A stretch of DNA of 64,000 nucleotides from Aquipseudomonas ullengensis (GTDB taxonomy: Bacteria > Pseudomonadota > Gammaproteobacteria > Pseudomonadales > Pseudomonadaceae). The position numbers and the translations under genes are program-made. A model generated the notes under the pieces. The model was not told the origin of the DNA. It worked only from the letters and a program-made list of their open reading frames with translations, and did no database searches. The DNA lies in contig NZ_JACJUD010000001.1 of the NCBI RefSeq assembly GCF_014174475.1, positions 1-64,000 on the forward strand. The letters run 5' to 3'. Of the stretch, positions 1 through 12,774 are shown in pieces. Each line of letters opens with the position of its first letter. Positions within the stretch are counted from its first letter, which is position 1.

Positions 1-122
1 CCAGGCCGGCTGCTTCGAGTTTGAAATCTGTACTGAATGATCTTCTGGTCACGCAAACACCTCATGGCTGGGCGAAGCTTAACGCCCTATCGGGGTGTCC
101 AGAATCATTGAGCCACAACACC

Positions 123-183
123 CGCACACTCTGCCCCCTCGCCCCTTTGGGGAGAGGGTTGGGGTGAGGGGCGGAGTCTCGGC
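123..183. repeat. 61-bp direct repeat, copy 1
   Basis: This block is identical over 61 bases to 358-418. It starts CGCACACTCTG and ends GTCTCGGC, with a CCCCTTTGGGG hairpin followed by GAGAGGGTTGGGGTGAGGGG. Only 174 bases separate the two copies, so recent local duplication or gene conversion is likely. The G-rich half resembles the repeat family at 30547-30665. Confidence 0.85.
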
Positions 184-357
184 TAGGCATGACCCGGCCC
201 TGAATCTCAGCCCCCTCACCCTGCCCTCTCCCCAGAGGGGAGAGGGTTCTGTCCCGAGTGGCTGGCAGGCGTTATGCCAATCAACCAGCGACGAGATGGC
301 TGGCTTCTCACCCTCAATCTTCAGCGGAGCGGAGTTCCGATACAAACCTCCACAACT

Positions 358-418
358 CGCACACTCTGCCCCCTCGCCCCTTTGGGGAGAGGGTTGGGGT
401 GAGGGGCGGAGTCTCGGC
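358..418. repeat. 61-bp direct repeat, copy 2
   Basis: Identical to 123-183 over 61 bases. The flanks differ on the right (CCAGGCAGAG here, CTAGGCATGA in copy 1), which sets the repeat edge. Confidence 0.85.
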
Positions 419-495
419 CAGGCAGAGTCCGCTCATGGACCACAGTCCTTCATCCCCCAAAAAGAGCAAAAGATTCTGTCGGCACTGCCCCAACA

Positions 496-523
496 AAAAC
501 GCCCGCTATTCAGCGGGCGTTTT
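496..523 (-). terminator. Intrinsic terminator of the RIO-kinase gene (bidirectional)
   Basis: A perfect 12-bp stem, AAAACGCCCGCT paired with AGCGGGCGTTTT, closes a 4-base loop. It lies 14 bases past the stop of the minus-strand kinase gene and has a T tract on that strand. The A tract on the other arm lets it act both ways. Confidence 0.9.
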
Positions 524-537
524 CATGTACATGGCAG

Positions 538-1425
538 TCAGCTCGCCCAGGGCGGCGGCGGTGGCTCGTCACGGGGCGCATCTTCGGCGTTGCGCATGGC
601 CTCCAGGCGTTCCTGCTCGGCCAGGGCGGCGCGGATCTCGCGCATCACCGCGTCGACATCGGCCTCTTCCTCCGGCTCGTCGAACTCGCCGGTGAGCTCG
701 CTCTCTGGGGTCAACTTGCCTTCCTCGAAGAGCGCCCACATCTCCTTGGCGTACTTGGTGAAGCGCAATTCTGGAGCGAACTGGCCGAAATATTCGGCCA
801 TGTTGCCGACATCACGCTCAAGCATGCTAAAGGCATGGTTGTTCGCCGCCGCATCCACCGCCTGCGGCAGGTCGATGATCACCGGGCCATGCGGGTCGAG
901 CAGCACGTTGAATTCCGACAAGTCGCCGTGAACCAGGCCGGCGCAGAGCATCTTGACGATCTCGCCGATCATGAACGCGTGGAATTCGCGGGCATCTTCT
1001 GGCAACAGGTCGACATCGTTAAGGCGCGGCGCGGCATCGCCGTTACCGTCGTCGACCATTTCCATCAGCAGCACGCCGTCGAGGAAGTCATACGGCTTGG
1101 GCACCCGCACCCCGGCGGCAGCGAGACGGAACAGCGCCGCCACTTCGGCGTTCTGCCAGGCGTCTTCCTGTTCCTTGCGGCCGTACTTGCTGCCCTTGGC
1201 CATGGCGCGAGCGTCGCGGGTGTTGCGGGTCTTGCGGCCTTCCTGGTACTCGGCGGCCTGACGGAAACCGCGCTTGTTGGCCTCCTTGTAAACCTTGGCG
1301 CAGCGCAACTCGCTGCCGCAGCGCACTACATAGACCGCGGCTTCCTTGCCACTCATCAGCGGACGGATCACCTCGTCGATCAAACCATCATCAAGCAGGG
1401 ATTCCAGGCGTTTCGGGGTCTTCAT
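538..1425 (-). CDS. RIO1-family serine/threonine protein kinase
   Basis: This 295-residue cytoplasmic protein has the RIO kinase core. A short ATP-binding segment SGKEAAVY (about 25-32) is followed by a candidate ATP lysine, K44, in CAKVYK. The catalytic loop HGDLSEFN spans 166-173 (D168, N173). The metal-binding aspartate is D185 in IIDLPQ. The C-terminus is acidic and ends in a proline run. Known RIO kinases act in ribosome maturation in archaea and eukaryotes; bacterial members are present in many proteobacteria but their substrates are poorly known. The gene stands alone, terminated by the hairpin at 496-523. No strong Shine-Dalgarno is visible at the chosen ATG, but the conserved N-terminus begins there. 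The family call is firm; the cellular role is not visible. Confidence 0.9.
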   Translation of the reverse strand: MKTPKRLESLLDDGLIDEVIRPLMSGKEAAVYVVRCGSELRCAKVYKEANKRGFRQAAEYQEGRKTRNTRDARAMAKGSKYGRKEQEDAWQNAEVAALFRLAAAGVRVPKPYDFLDGVLLMEMVDDGNGDAAPRLNDVDLLPEDAREFHAFMIGEIVKMLCAGLVHGDLSEFNVLLDPHGPVIIDLPQAVDAAANNHAFSMLERDVGNMAEYFGQFAPELRFTKYAKEMWALFEEGKLTPESELTGEFDEPEEEADVDAVMREIRAALAEQERLEAMRNAEDAPRDEPPPPPWAS

Positions 1426-1510
1426 TGCGCGGGCTTAGGGTCCTGTCGTCAGGTGTAGATTAAATGTTGCCGTTATACGGCAAACTGCCAGCGCCGCCCA
1501 GCGGCTCCCG

Positions 1511-2398
1511 TCATGCGGGCTGTAAGCTGCGACGCAGTGCCTCGATGGCATAGCGCACCTTGGCCGGCTGCGCATCGCGGCGCGGGGTGACGATATGGAT
1601 GCCGATCGGCGCCTGCTTCCACTCCGGCAGCAGCACCAGCAAGGCGCCGCTGGCCAGTTCGGCGCGGATCTCCAGCTCCGGCTGGGCCGATACGCCCATG
1701 CCGGCCAGGGTGAACTGGCGCACCGAGAGGATGTTGTTGCACGCCACCCGGCTTTCGATACGCAGGCGCTGCTGCACCCCGCCCGGCCCGTACAGGGTGA
1801 TCTGCTGGGCGCGGTCGTGGTTCAGGCTCAGCCAATCCAGCCCACTCAACTGCTCGGGCCCGACAATCGGCCCGCAGCGCGCCAGGTAGGCTGGCGCCAC
1901 GCACAGGCGCATCGGCCAGTCGCCCAGCGGCCGCGCCACCAGGCTGGAGTCTTCCTGCTGACCAACGCGAATGGCCAGGTCGATGCGCTGCTCGATCAGG
2001 TCGATCTGCTCGTCCTGGAAGAACAGCCGCAAGCTCAGCCCTGGATGGGCACGCAGCAAGGGCGCCAGGGCATCGGTCACCAGGTGGCCGGAAAAACCCA
2101 CCGGCGCGGCGATGCGCAGTTCACCCACCGGCGCGTCGCGCAACTCGGCCAGACGCTGCTCGGCCTGCCCGGCGAGGGTGAGAATCTGCGCGCAGCTCTG
2201 GTAGAAGCTGGCGCCGGCTTCGGTCAGGGTCAGCTTGCGGGTGGTGCGGTGCAGCAGGCTGACCTGGGTGTTCTGCTCCAGCTTGCTGATCTGCTGGCTG
2301 ACCGCCGAGGGGCTCATGCCGAGGGCCTCGGCGGCCGCCACCATCGAGCCCTTGTCGACCACCGTGGCGAACAGCGCCATGCGCTTGAGCTGCTCCAT
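1511..2398 (-). CDS. LysR-family transcriptional regulator
   Basis: A 295-residue protein with an N-terminal winged helix-turn-helix (about 1-60, including AEALGMSPSAVSQQISKLE) and the usual LysR effector-binding region from about 90 to the end. It is divergent from the NAD(P)-binding protein at 2499, with a 100-bp shared intergenic region, the normal layout for a LysR protein controlling its neighbour. TTAAGC/GCTTAA half-sites just upstream of its own start are a candidate operator. The effector cannot be read from sequence. The start is the first ATG of the conserved helix-turn-helix. Confidence 0.92.
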   Translation of the reverse strand: MEQLKRMALFATVVDKGSMVAAAEALGMSPSAVSQQISKLEQNTQVSLLHRTTRKLTLTEAGASFYQSCAQILTLAGQAEQRLAELRDAPVGELRIAAPVGFSGHLVTDALAPLLRAHPGLSLRLFFQDEQIDLIEQRIDLAIRVGQQEDSSLVARPLGDWPMRLCVAPAYLARCGPIVGPEQLSGLDWLSLNHDRAQQITLYGPGGVQQRLRIESRVACNNILSVRQFTLAGMGVSAQPELEIRAELASGALLVLLPEWKQAPIGIHIVTPRRDAQPAKVRYAIEALRRSLQPA

Positions 2399-2400
2399 TG

Positions 2401-2434
2401 TTAAGCCCTGCTTAATTGTTCAAGGCATTTAAGC
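2401..2434. promoter_or_regulatory. Candidate LysR operator between divergent genes
   Basis: TTAAGC at 2401-2406, GCTTAA at 2410-2415 and TTAAGC again at 2429-2434 form nested inverted repeats in an AT-rich stretch directly upstream of the LysR start. LysR proteins typically bind dyads of this kind next to their own gene. The assignment rests on position and symmetry only. Confidence 0.45.
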
Positions 2435-2498
2435 CTCTTTTTCTCGGGTTTATCCAGCTGGGATTATTCACCCATCGAAACCTACCGAGGATATCCCC

Positions 2499-3140
2499 AT
2501 GAAAATCGCCCTGATCGGTGCCACCGGCTATGTCGGCGCCACCCTGCTGGAAGAAGCCCTGAACCGTGGCCACCAAGTCACCGCACTGGTTCGCCACCCG
2601 GAGAAACTGCCGCAGCACGAACGCCTCAGCGCAGTCGCCAGCGACGTGAATGACGTCGCCGCTCTCAGCGCCCAGCTACGTGGCCACGACGCTGTGCTCA
2701 GTGCCTACAACCCCGGCTGGGACCAGGCCGATATCCGCGCGCAGTTCATCGCCGGCAGCCAGGCCATCGTCGCGGCGACCAAGGCCGCCGGCGTGCGGCG
2801 CCTGCTGGTGGTCGGCGGCGCCGGCAGCCTGTATGTGGCACCGGGGCTGCAGCTGATCGACACGCCGAACTTCCCGGCCGAATACAAGGAAGGCGCCGAG
2901 GGTGCGCGCCAGGCGCTCAACCAGTTGCGCGAGGAAGATGAGTTGCAGTGGACCTTCCTCTCCCCCGCCGCGCTGCTGCAGCCCGGCCCGCGTACCGGCC
3001 AGTTCCGCCTCGGCGGCGAGCAACTGCTGATGAATGGCGAGCAGCCCGGCAACATCTCGGTGGCCGACCTGGCCGTGGCCCTGCTCGATGAAACCGAGCA
3101 GCCGCAGCACATTCGCCAACGCTTCACCGTCGCCTACTGA
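2499..3140 (+). CDS. NAD(P)-binding oxidoreductase (atypical SDR, YwnB-like)
   Basis: This 213-residue protein opens with a Rossmann fold: GATGYVG at 7-13 is the dinucleotide-binding glycine motif, and LVRHPEKL follows the second strand, suggesting NADP binding. The rest fits the NAD(P)H-binding family of short atypical SDR proteins, which lack the classical YxxxK site. Such proteins are often quinone- or stress-related reductases, but the substrate here is unknown. It is divergent from the LysR gene, probably its target. The start ATG is preceded by GAGGATATCCCC, a good ribosome binding site. A GGGTGAGG hairpin follows the stop. Confidence 0.88.
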   Translation: MKIALIGATGYVGATLLEEALNRGHQVTALVRHPEKLPQHERLSAVASDVNDVAALSAQLRGHDAVLSAYNPGWDQADIRAQFIAGSQAIVAATKAAGVRRLLVVGGAGSLYVAPGLQLIDTPNFPAEYKEGAEGARQALNQLREEDELQWTFLSPAALLQPGPRTGQFRLGGEQLLMNGEQPGNISVADLAVALLDETEQPQHIRQRFTVAY

Positions 3141-3150
3141 ACCACCCCGC

Positions 3151-3171
3151 CCTCACCCACAACGGGTGAGG
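3151..3171 (+). terminator. Weak hairpin after the NAD(P)-binding gene
   Basis: CCTCACCC and GGGTGAGG form a perfect 8-bp stem with a 5-base loop, 10 bases past the stop codon. No T tract follows, so it may be a partial terminator or an mRNA-stabilising hairpin rather than a full stop. Confidence 0.35.
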
Positions 3172-3196
3172 CGCCCCCATGATCCCTGGAGATTGC

Positions 3197-3481
3197 ATGA
3201 ACACTTTCAACGCCTCAGCCCACGTCACTACCGATACCCCGGCGCGCTACATCAGCCGCCTGTGCAAACACTTCGCCCACAAGATCCCGGTCAGCTTCGA
3301 CGAGCAGCAGGGCCGCATCGAGTTCTCCGTCGGCCTGGCCCTGCTGCAAGCCGATGAACAGGGCCTGACCCTGCGCGTGGAAAGCACCAGCAGCGAAGAC
3401 CTGGAGCGCCTGCAAGGCGTGGTAGCCAGCCACTTCGAACGCGTCGCCTGGCAGGAAGCGCTGCAACTCGAGTGGCGCTGA
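3197..3481 (+). CDS. DUF2218 family protein
   Basis: A 94-residue cytoplasmic protein matching the DUF2218 family: ARYISRLCKHFAHKIPV near the N-terminus, then a small alpha/beta fold. The family is often found near siderophore or iron genes, but its function is not established. The ATG at 3197 is preferred over one 18 bases upstream because GGAG lies five bases before it. It may be co-transcribed with the oxidoreductase at 2499, from which it is separated by a short hairpin. Confidence 0.8.
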   Translation: MNTFNASAHVTTDTPARYISRLCKHFAHKIPVSFDEQQGRIEFSVGLALLQADEQGLTLRVESTSSEDLERLQGVVASHFERVAWQEALQLEWR

Positions 3482-3579
3482 TACCTGGTGGATAGCCGCA
3501 CGATGGCCGCACGATTTCTGGCGATAGCAGTGTGCCATCGCCTATGCTTGCGACTCCTCGCCAGGCTTTATCCCCCAAC

Positions 3580-6222
3580 ATGCCCAACCGTCTCGCACCG
3601 CTGTTCCACCGCCAGCACGGTCTGCGCCAGCGGCGTATAGGCCGCAGCTTCTTTATCAGCATGTCCCTGGCGTTACTGCTGGCCATCGGCTTCAGCGGCT
3701 GGAGCATCCTGCGCGACTATCAGTCCAGCACCGACCAGCAGCGCCGCAGCATGACCTCGCTGTCTCGCGCGCTGGAGGGTTACACCAGTGCGTTGCTGCA
3801 ACAGAGCTACGAGAGCATCCGGGTTGCTACCCAGGAGCTGAGTAATCCCCAGGTCACCGCGGCACAGCCCGAGCGCATCTACGCCGTGCTGCACGACGCC
3901 ATGCGCTACGACCCGGTGTCCAGCCAGCTGTTTGCCATCGTCGATGAGCAGGTGTTTATCGTCGACCTCGAGGGCCAGCCGCTGCACAGCCAGGAGCTGC
4001 AGCGCCAGCTCGCCAACCTGGCCCACACCACGCAGCAGGAACCGCTGCATAACCCGCTGGCCTGGCCCAATCAAGATACCTACCTGCTGCCGCTGATGAT
4101 CACCCTCGGCGGCGACACGCAGAAACCGCTGCGCTTGGGCGCCCTGGTGCCCACGGAAAAATTCGGCCGCTTGCTGGAACACCTCGGCCTTGAGCAGGAG
4201 ATGAACGGCGGCCTGCTGTCCAGCAGCGGCGTGGTGCTCTACCGCACACCAGAGCCGGCCAGCCACATCGGCCACGTGCTGCCCGACGACTCGCCTTTGC
4301 GCCGGCAACTGGGCACCAATAGCACCTCCAGCTTCGTCGCCGCCTCAAGCCTGAAAAACATCCCCTCCCTGTATGCACTAACTCCGTCGCCGCGCTTTCC
4401 ACTGTATGCGGTGATTGGTGAAACCACGGACAGCTTCCATGGCCCCTGGCTGCACCGTAGCCAACTGACCCTCGCGCTGCTGGCCGCCAGCCTGCTCCTG
4501 CTGGGCCTGGCCGCCATGCAGCTGCGCCGCATGATCCGCCAGGTCAGCCAGGACGAGGAGTTCTACCGCCGCCTGTTCAGCGATGTGAACGACGGCCTGC
4601 TGCTGGTCGATAACGAGGGCGTGATCAGCACCGCCAACCCGGTGGCCGCGCGCCTGTTCGGTCTCGTTGACGTGGAGCAGCTGTACGGCAACAAGCCTTC
4701 GCAGATGTCTCCCGAACACCAGCAGGACGGCCGCCTCTCGGTGGTCGCCGCCAACCTGATGCGCGTCGCCGCACTGGACGGGGAAATCCAGCAATTCGAG
4801 TGGCGCTTCCTGCGCCAGGACAACCAGCAGCCCTTCGACTGTGAAATGCGCGTGTCGCTGTTCCACTGGCATGGCGAGGCCCTGCTGCTGTGCGTGGTGC
4901 ACGACATCACCGAACGCAAACGCTACCTGATCGAGCAGGAATTCCTCGCCACCCACGACAGCCTCACCCACCTGCCCAATCGCTATTGGCTGGTGCGCCA
5001 TATCGAGGAGCGCGTGCAACAGGTCGAGGACCCGCGCTTTGCCGTGCTGCTGCTGGACATGAACCGCTTCAAGGAGGTCAACGACACCCTCGGCCACCAA
5101 CACGGCGACCGTGTGCTGACCGAGTTGGGCGAGCGCCTGCAGGACTGGCTGGGCGTGCAGAACGCCAGCGTGGCGCGCCTGGGTGGCGATGAGATGGCCA
5201 TCGTCTCCGCCTACCTGGCCGACCAGACGGCACTGCACAGCCTGTGCACCGGTATCGCCCAGGTCATCGCCCGGCCCCTGGAGGTCGATGGCATCCACCT
5301 GGAATTGTCGGCCAGCATCGGCGTGGCGCAGTTCCCCGAGCACGGCACCAGCGCCAGCGACCTGCTGCGCTGCGCCGACATCGCCATGTACCAGGCCAAG
5401 CGCGAGCGCCGCGAATATGCCCTGTACCAGCGCAGCTCCGACAACTACACCCCCGAGCGCCTGGCCCTGCACACCCAGCTCGGCCGAGCCATCCGTGAAG
5501 GCGGCCTGTGCCTGCACTACCAGCCGAAGATCCGCCTGAGCGACCGCCAGGTGATCGGCTTCGAGGCCCTGCTGCGCTGGCCGCACCCGGACAAGGGGAT
5601 GATCCCGCCCAGCGAGTTCATCCCCCTGGCCGAGAGCACCGAACTGATCCACCCGCTGACCCGCTGGGTGCTGGACGAGGCGCTGGGCCAGTTGCGGCGC
5701 TGGCAGGAGCAAGGCCTGGGCACCTGCCTGGCGGTCAACATCAGCACTCACAACCTGCTCAATCCGCACTTCCTGCCGGAACTGGCCGGGCTGCTCGAAC
5801 GCCATCAGGTGGCTGCCGAACTGCTCGAACTGGAGGTCACCGAGGGCGCGCTGATGGAAGACCCGGAGCTGGCGCTGCGTAGCCTGCAGGCGATCCGCGA
5901 GCTGGGCGTGAGCCTGTCGATCGACGACTTCGGCACCGGTTACTCCTCGCTGGCCTACCTCAAGCGCCTGCCGGTGCAGGTGCTGAAGATCGACCGCACC
6001 TTCATCTCGGCCATGGTCGAGAACGCCTCCGACGCGGTGATCGTGCAATCGACCCTGGCCCTGGCCCACAACTTCGCCATGCAGGTGGTGGCCGAGGGGG
6101 TGGAAGACGACGCCACCGCCGCCGCTCTCACCCGCCTGGGCTGCGACATCGCCCAGGGCTATCACTTCGGCCGGCCGATGCCGGCGGCCGAGGTGGAACG
6201 CTGGCGCACTGAACGCGCTTGA
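3580..6222 (+). CDS. Membrane GGDEF-EAL protein with periplasmic sensor and PAS
   Basis: About 880 residues. The order is: transmembrane helix near 25-45, a periplasmic sensor of about 250 residues (Cache-like), a second helix (LTLALLAASLLLLGLAAMQL), a PAS domain, GGDEF, then EAL. The GGDEF signature is GGDEM (535-539), and no RxxD inhibitory site precedes it. The EAL domain looks complete: EAL at 662, LEVTEGAL, DDFGTGYSSLAYLKR, LKIDRTF and VVAEGVED. The likely activity is c-di-GMP hydrolysis, with the GGDEF half reduced or regulatory. The start is uncertain: GTG 3532, ATG 3544 and ATG 3580 are all in frame and none has a clear ribosome binding site; 3580 leaves a normal cytoplasmic lead-in to the first helix. 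Confidence 0.9.
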   Translation: MPNRLAPLFHRQHGLRQRRIGRSFFISMSLALLLAIGFSGWSILRDYQSSTDQQRRSMTSLSRALEGYTSALLQQSYESIRVATQELSNPQVTAAQPERIYAVLHDAMRYDPVSSQLFAIVDEQVFIVDLEGQPLHSQELQRQLANLAHTTQQEPLHNPLAWPNQDTYLLPLMITLGGDTQKPLRLGALVPTEKFGRLLEHLGLEQEMNGGLLSSSGVVLYRTPEPASHIGHVLPDDSPLRRQLGTNSTSSFVAASSLKNIPSLYALTPSPRFPLYAVIGETTDSFHGPWLHRSQLTLALLAASLLLLGLAAMQLRRMIRQVSQDEEFYRRLFSDVNDGLLLVDNEGVISTANPVAARLFGLVDVEQLYGNKPSQMSPEHQQDGRLSVVAANLMRVAALDGEIQQFEWRFLRQDNQQPFDCEMRVSLFHWHGEALLLCVVHDITERKRYLIEQEFLATHDSLTHLPNRYWLVRHIEERVQQVEDPRFAVLLLDMNRFKEVNDTLGHQHGDRVLTELGERLQDWLGVQNASVARLGGDEMAIVSAYLADQTALHSLCTGIAQVIARPLEVDGIHLELSASIGVAQFPEHGTSASDLLRCADIAMYQAKRERREYALYQRSSDNYTPERLALHTQLGRAIREGGLCLHYQPKIRLSDRQVIGFEALLRWPHPDKGMIPPSEFIPLAESTELIHPLTRWVLDEALGQLRRWQEQGLGTCLAVNISTHNLLNPHFLPELAGLLERHQVAAELLELEVTEGALMEDPELALRSLQAIRELGVSLSIDDFGTGYSSLAYLKRLPVQVLKIDRTFISAMVENASDAVIVQSTLALAHNFAMQVVAEGVEDDATAAALTRLGCDIAQGYHFGRPMPAAEVERWRTERA

Positions 6223-6542
6223 GTGCATCCCCGAATCTGCTCCCGGTCTTTTCCTGGCCTGCCCGGCGGCGCATCGCCGGTGGATAAGCAGAGCGTTATC
6301 CACCCTACGTAGCATGACGGTCCGCACAGGCCTGCCCTTACTCCCATCGTCCTCGCGCAGGCGGGGACCCAGGATGCTGCAAGCAGTGTGCAGATACGGG
6401 GAACGCGGTTGCCGCCGGCCACTGGCTTACTCCCCTTCGGGCCAGCGCGTCAGGGCGTAAAGCAGTGCGCTATCCCAGAACCTGACGACCCGCGTAGGGT
6501 GGAAAACCGCGCAGCGTTTTCCACCACCTGGCGCCAAGCGAC
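6223..6542. repeat. Gene-free stretch made of a composite palindromic repeat
   Basis: This gap between convergent genes holds a GGTGGATAA/TTATCCACC palindrome with CTAC tail (6279-6308), a CGCGCAGGCGGGGACCCAG block, a 28-base hairpin block at 6421-6448 (CTGGC/GCCAG arms around CCCCTTCG), and GTAGGGTGGAAAACC/TTTTCCACC at 6494-6525. The same blocks recur in the same order at about 52220-52516. No gene is visible. It probably also serves as the transcription end for both flanking genes. Confidence 0.75.
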
Positions 6543-7727
<1,185 letters not shown>

Positions 7728-7739
7728 TACCCACCCCAT

Positions 7740-11243
<3,504 letters not shown>

Positions 11244-11365
11244 GACGAGGTCCTTTCGACTACGAGGGCGTCTTGAGCTTAGCCAAGCCGTTTGAAAGTC
11301 ATCTGTGGATTGGCAGCCCCTGGGCACTGGTCGACAATCCCCCCATGCCGATTGAGGACACCGCC

Positions 11366-12391
11366 ATGCTCGACCACGACCTTTGCTGGCAAGCCGTCTG
11401 CGACCGCGACGCCACGCGTGACGGCCAGTTCGTCTTCGCCGTACGCAGCACCGGCATTTTCTGCCGGCCGAGTTGCCCGGCGCGCCGGCCCAAGCGCGAG
11501 AACGTCAGTTTCCATCGCGATGCGGACAGCGCCGCCGCGGCCGGCTTTCGCCCGTGCAAGCGCTGCTCGCCCCTGGGACAGAGCCCGGCCGAGCAACTCG
11601 ACGCCCTGGTGGTGGCCGCCTGCCAGTTGCTGGAGCGCAGCGAGCAACCGCTGACCCTGGAGCAGTTGGCCGCACGCATCGGCCTGTCCGCCTCGCACCT
11701 GACTCGTGCCTTCAAGGCCCGCACCGGGCTGACGCCCCGGGCCTGGAGCGAGGCGCAGCGACGCCAGCGCCTGGATGCGGCACTGCCGCAGGCCGAGTCG
11801 GTGCTGCAGGCCGCACTGGACGCCGGCTACTCCGGCACCCGTGCGCTGTACCAGCAGGCCAGTGCGCTGAGCCCCGCTCAACGCCGCCACAAGGGCGCCG
11901 GCGAAGTCCTGCGCTACGCCATCGCGGCCTGTCCGCTGGGTTTGTTGCTGCTCGCTGCGAGCAGCAAGGGCGCCTGTGCGCTGCTGTTCGGTGACGATGA
12001 AGCCAGCCTGGAGAGCGAACTGCGCCAACGCTTCGCCGCCGCTGACCTGCAGCGCGACCAAGCCGGCCTGCACGACTGGCTACAGCAAGTACTGGCGCAG
12101 ATCGACGAACCCAGCCGCGCCGCACACCTGCCCCTGGACATGCGCGGCACGGTCTTCCAGCAACAGGTATGGCAGGCCCTGCGCGGCATTCCGGCCGGGC
12201 AGACGCGGCGTTATGGCGAACTGGCCGAACAGCTCGGTAGCCACGCCCGCGCCGTGGCCCGCGCCTGCGCCAGCAACCCGCTGGGCCTGCTGGTGCCTTG
12301 CCACCGGGTGATCGGTGCCAGCGGCAGCCTCACCGGCTATCGCTGGGGCGTGCCACGCAAGGCCGCACTGCTGAAGAAGGAAGGCGAATAG
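11366..12391 (+). CDS. ada: Ada: alkylation-response regulator and O6-methylguanine-DNA methyltransferase
   Basis: A 341-residue two-part protein. The N-terminal zinc domain has C33 in [11 protein letters not shown] and later RPCKRC, the four-cysteine site where Ada takes a methyl group from phosphotriesters. An AraC-type helix-turn-helix region follows (about 75-170). The C-terminal methyltransferase has the active-site PCHRV (C312) and [11 protein letters not shown]. It repairs alkylated DNA and, when methylated, activates alkylation-repair genes. The start at 11366 is chosen because GAGGAC sits six bases upstream; two further in-frame ATGs lie upstream without such a site. It is divergent from the hybrid kinase. 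Confidence 0.94.
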   Translation: MLDHDLCWQAVCDRDATRDGQFVFAVRSTGIFCRPSCPARRPKRENVSFHRDADSAAAAGFRPCKRCSPLGQSPAEQLDALVVAACQLLERSEQPLTLEQLAARIGLSASHLTRAFKARTGLTPRAWSEAQRRQRLDAALPQAESVLQAALDAGYSGTRALYQQASALSPAQRRHKGAGEVLRYAIAACPLGLLLLAASSKGACALLFGDDEASLESELRQRFAAADLQRDQAGLHDWLQQVLAQIDEPSRAAHLPLDMRGTVFQQQVWQALRGIPAGQTRRYGELAEQLGSHARAVARACASNPLGLLVPCHRVIGASGSLTGYRWGVPRKAALLKKEGE

Positions 12392-12468
12392 CTCGCTCCT
12401 ACCGGTGTTTCCAGCTTGCGATGCGCGCCCTTCAGGCCGAAGCTATGCGGCTTGAAGGAGCCCCACCG

Positions 12469-12774
12469 ATGAACCTCGCCGAATTGACCCAACGCCTGCA
12501 CGCGATCCGTGATCGCAACGACTGGCGCCCGTTCCACAGCCCGAAGAACCTGGCCATGGCCGCCAGTGTGGAAATGGCCGAGCTGGTGGAAATCTTCCAG
12601 TGGCTCAGCGAAGACCAGTCCCGCCAACTGCCCGCTGAAACCCTGGAACACGCTGGCCAGGAAGTCGGCGACATCGTCCTCTACCTGTTGCTGCTGTGCG
12701 CCGAACTGGGCATCGACCTGGAACAGGCGGTACGGGCCAAGCTGACCGACAACGAAAGGCGTTTTGCCCAATGA
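12469..12774 (+). CDS. MazG-like nucleotide pyrophosphohydrolase
   Basis: A 101-residue all-alpha NTP pyrophosphatase of the MazG-like/dCTPase type. The metal-binding acidic motifs are visible: EMAELVEIFQW (about 35-45) and EVGDIVLYLLLL (about 66-77). The family hydrolyses non-canonical or excess dNTPs to the monophosphate and pyrophosphate, cleaning the nucleotide pool. The ATG is preceded by GAAGGAG at an 8-base spacing. Its stop codon overlaps the start of cmoM (ATGA), so the two are translationally coupled. It also follows ada by 77 bases on the same strand. Confidence 0.88.
   Translation: MNLAELTQRLHAIRDRNDWRPFHSPKNLAMAASVEMAELVEIFQWLSEDQSRQLPAETLEHAGQEVGDIVLYLLLLCAELGIDLEQAVRAKLTDNERRFAQ

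Larger units (their letters stand above)
1..495. other. Gene-free window edge with C/G-rich repeats
   Basis: No gene can be supported here. One forward frame (from base 3) stays open across the edge and could be the tail of an upstream gene, but past about base 115 it only translates repeat sequence. The stretch holds two identical 61-bp repeats and, between them at about 203-251, a related hairpin-forming block with CCCTCTCC and GGGGAGAGGG arms. The same repeat family recurs near 30547-30665 and 47597-47640. Confidence 0.6.

Noticed and set aside
123..418. CRISPR-like array at the window start
   Set aside because: There are only two identical 61-bp repeats with a long non-spacer interval and no cas genes.
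4378..6327. Long minus-strand open frame antisense to the GGDEF-EAL gene
   Set aside because: It mirrors the codon structure of a clear gene and translates to low-complexity His/Gln/Val-rich sequence; typical of high-GC DNA. The same applies to plus-strand 9063-11276 and minus-strand 43561-45999.
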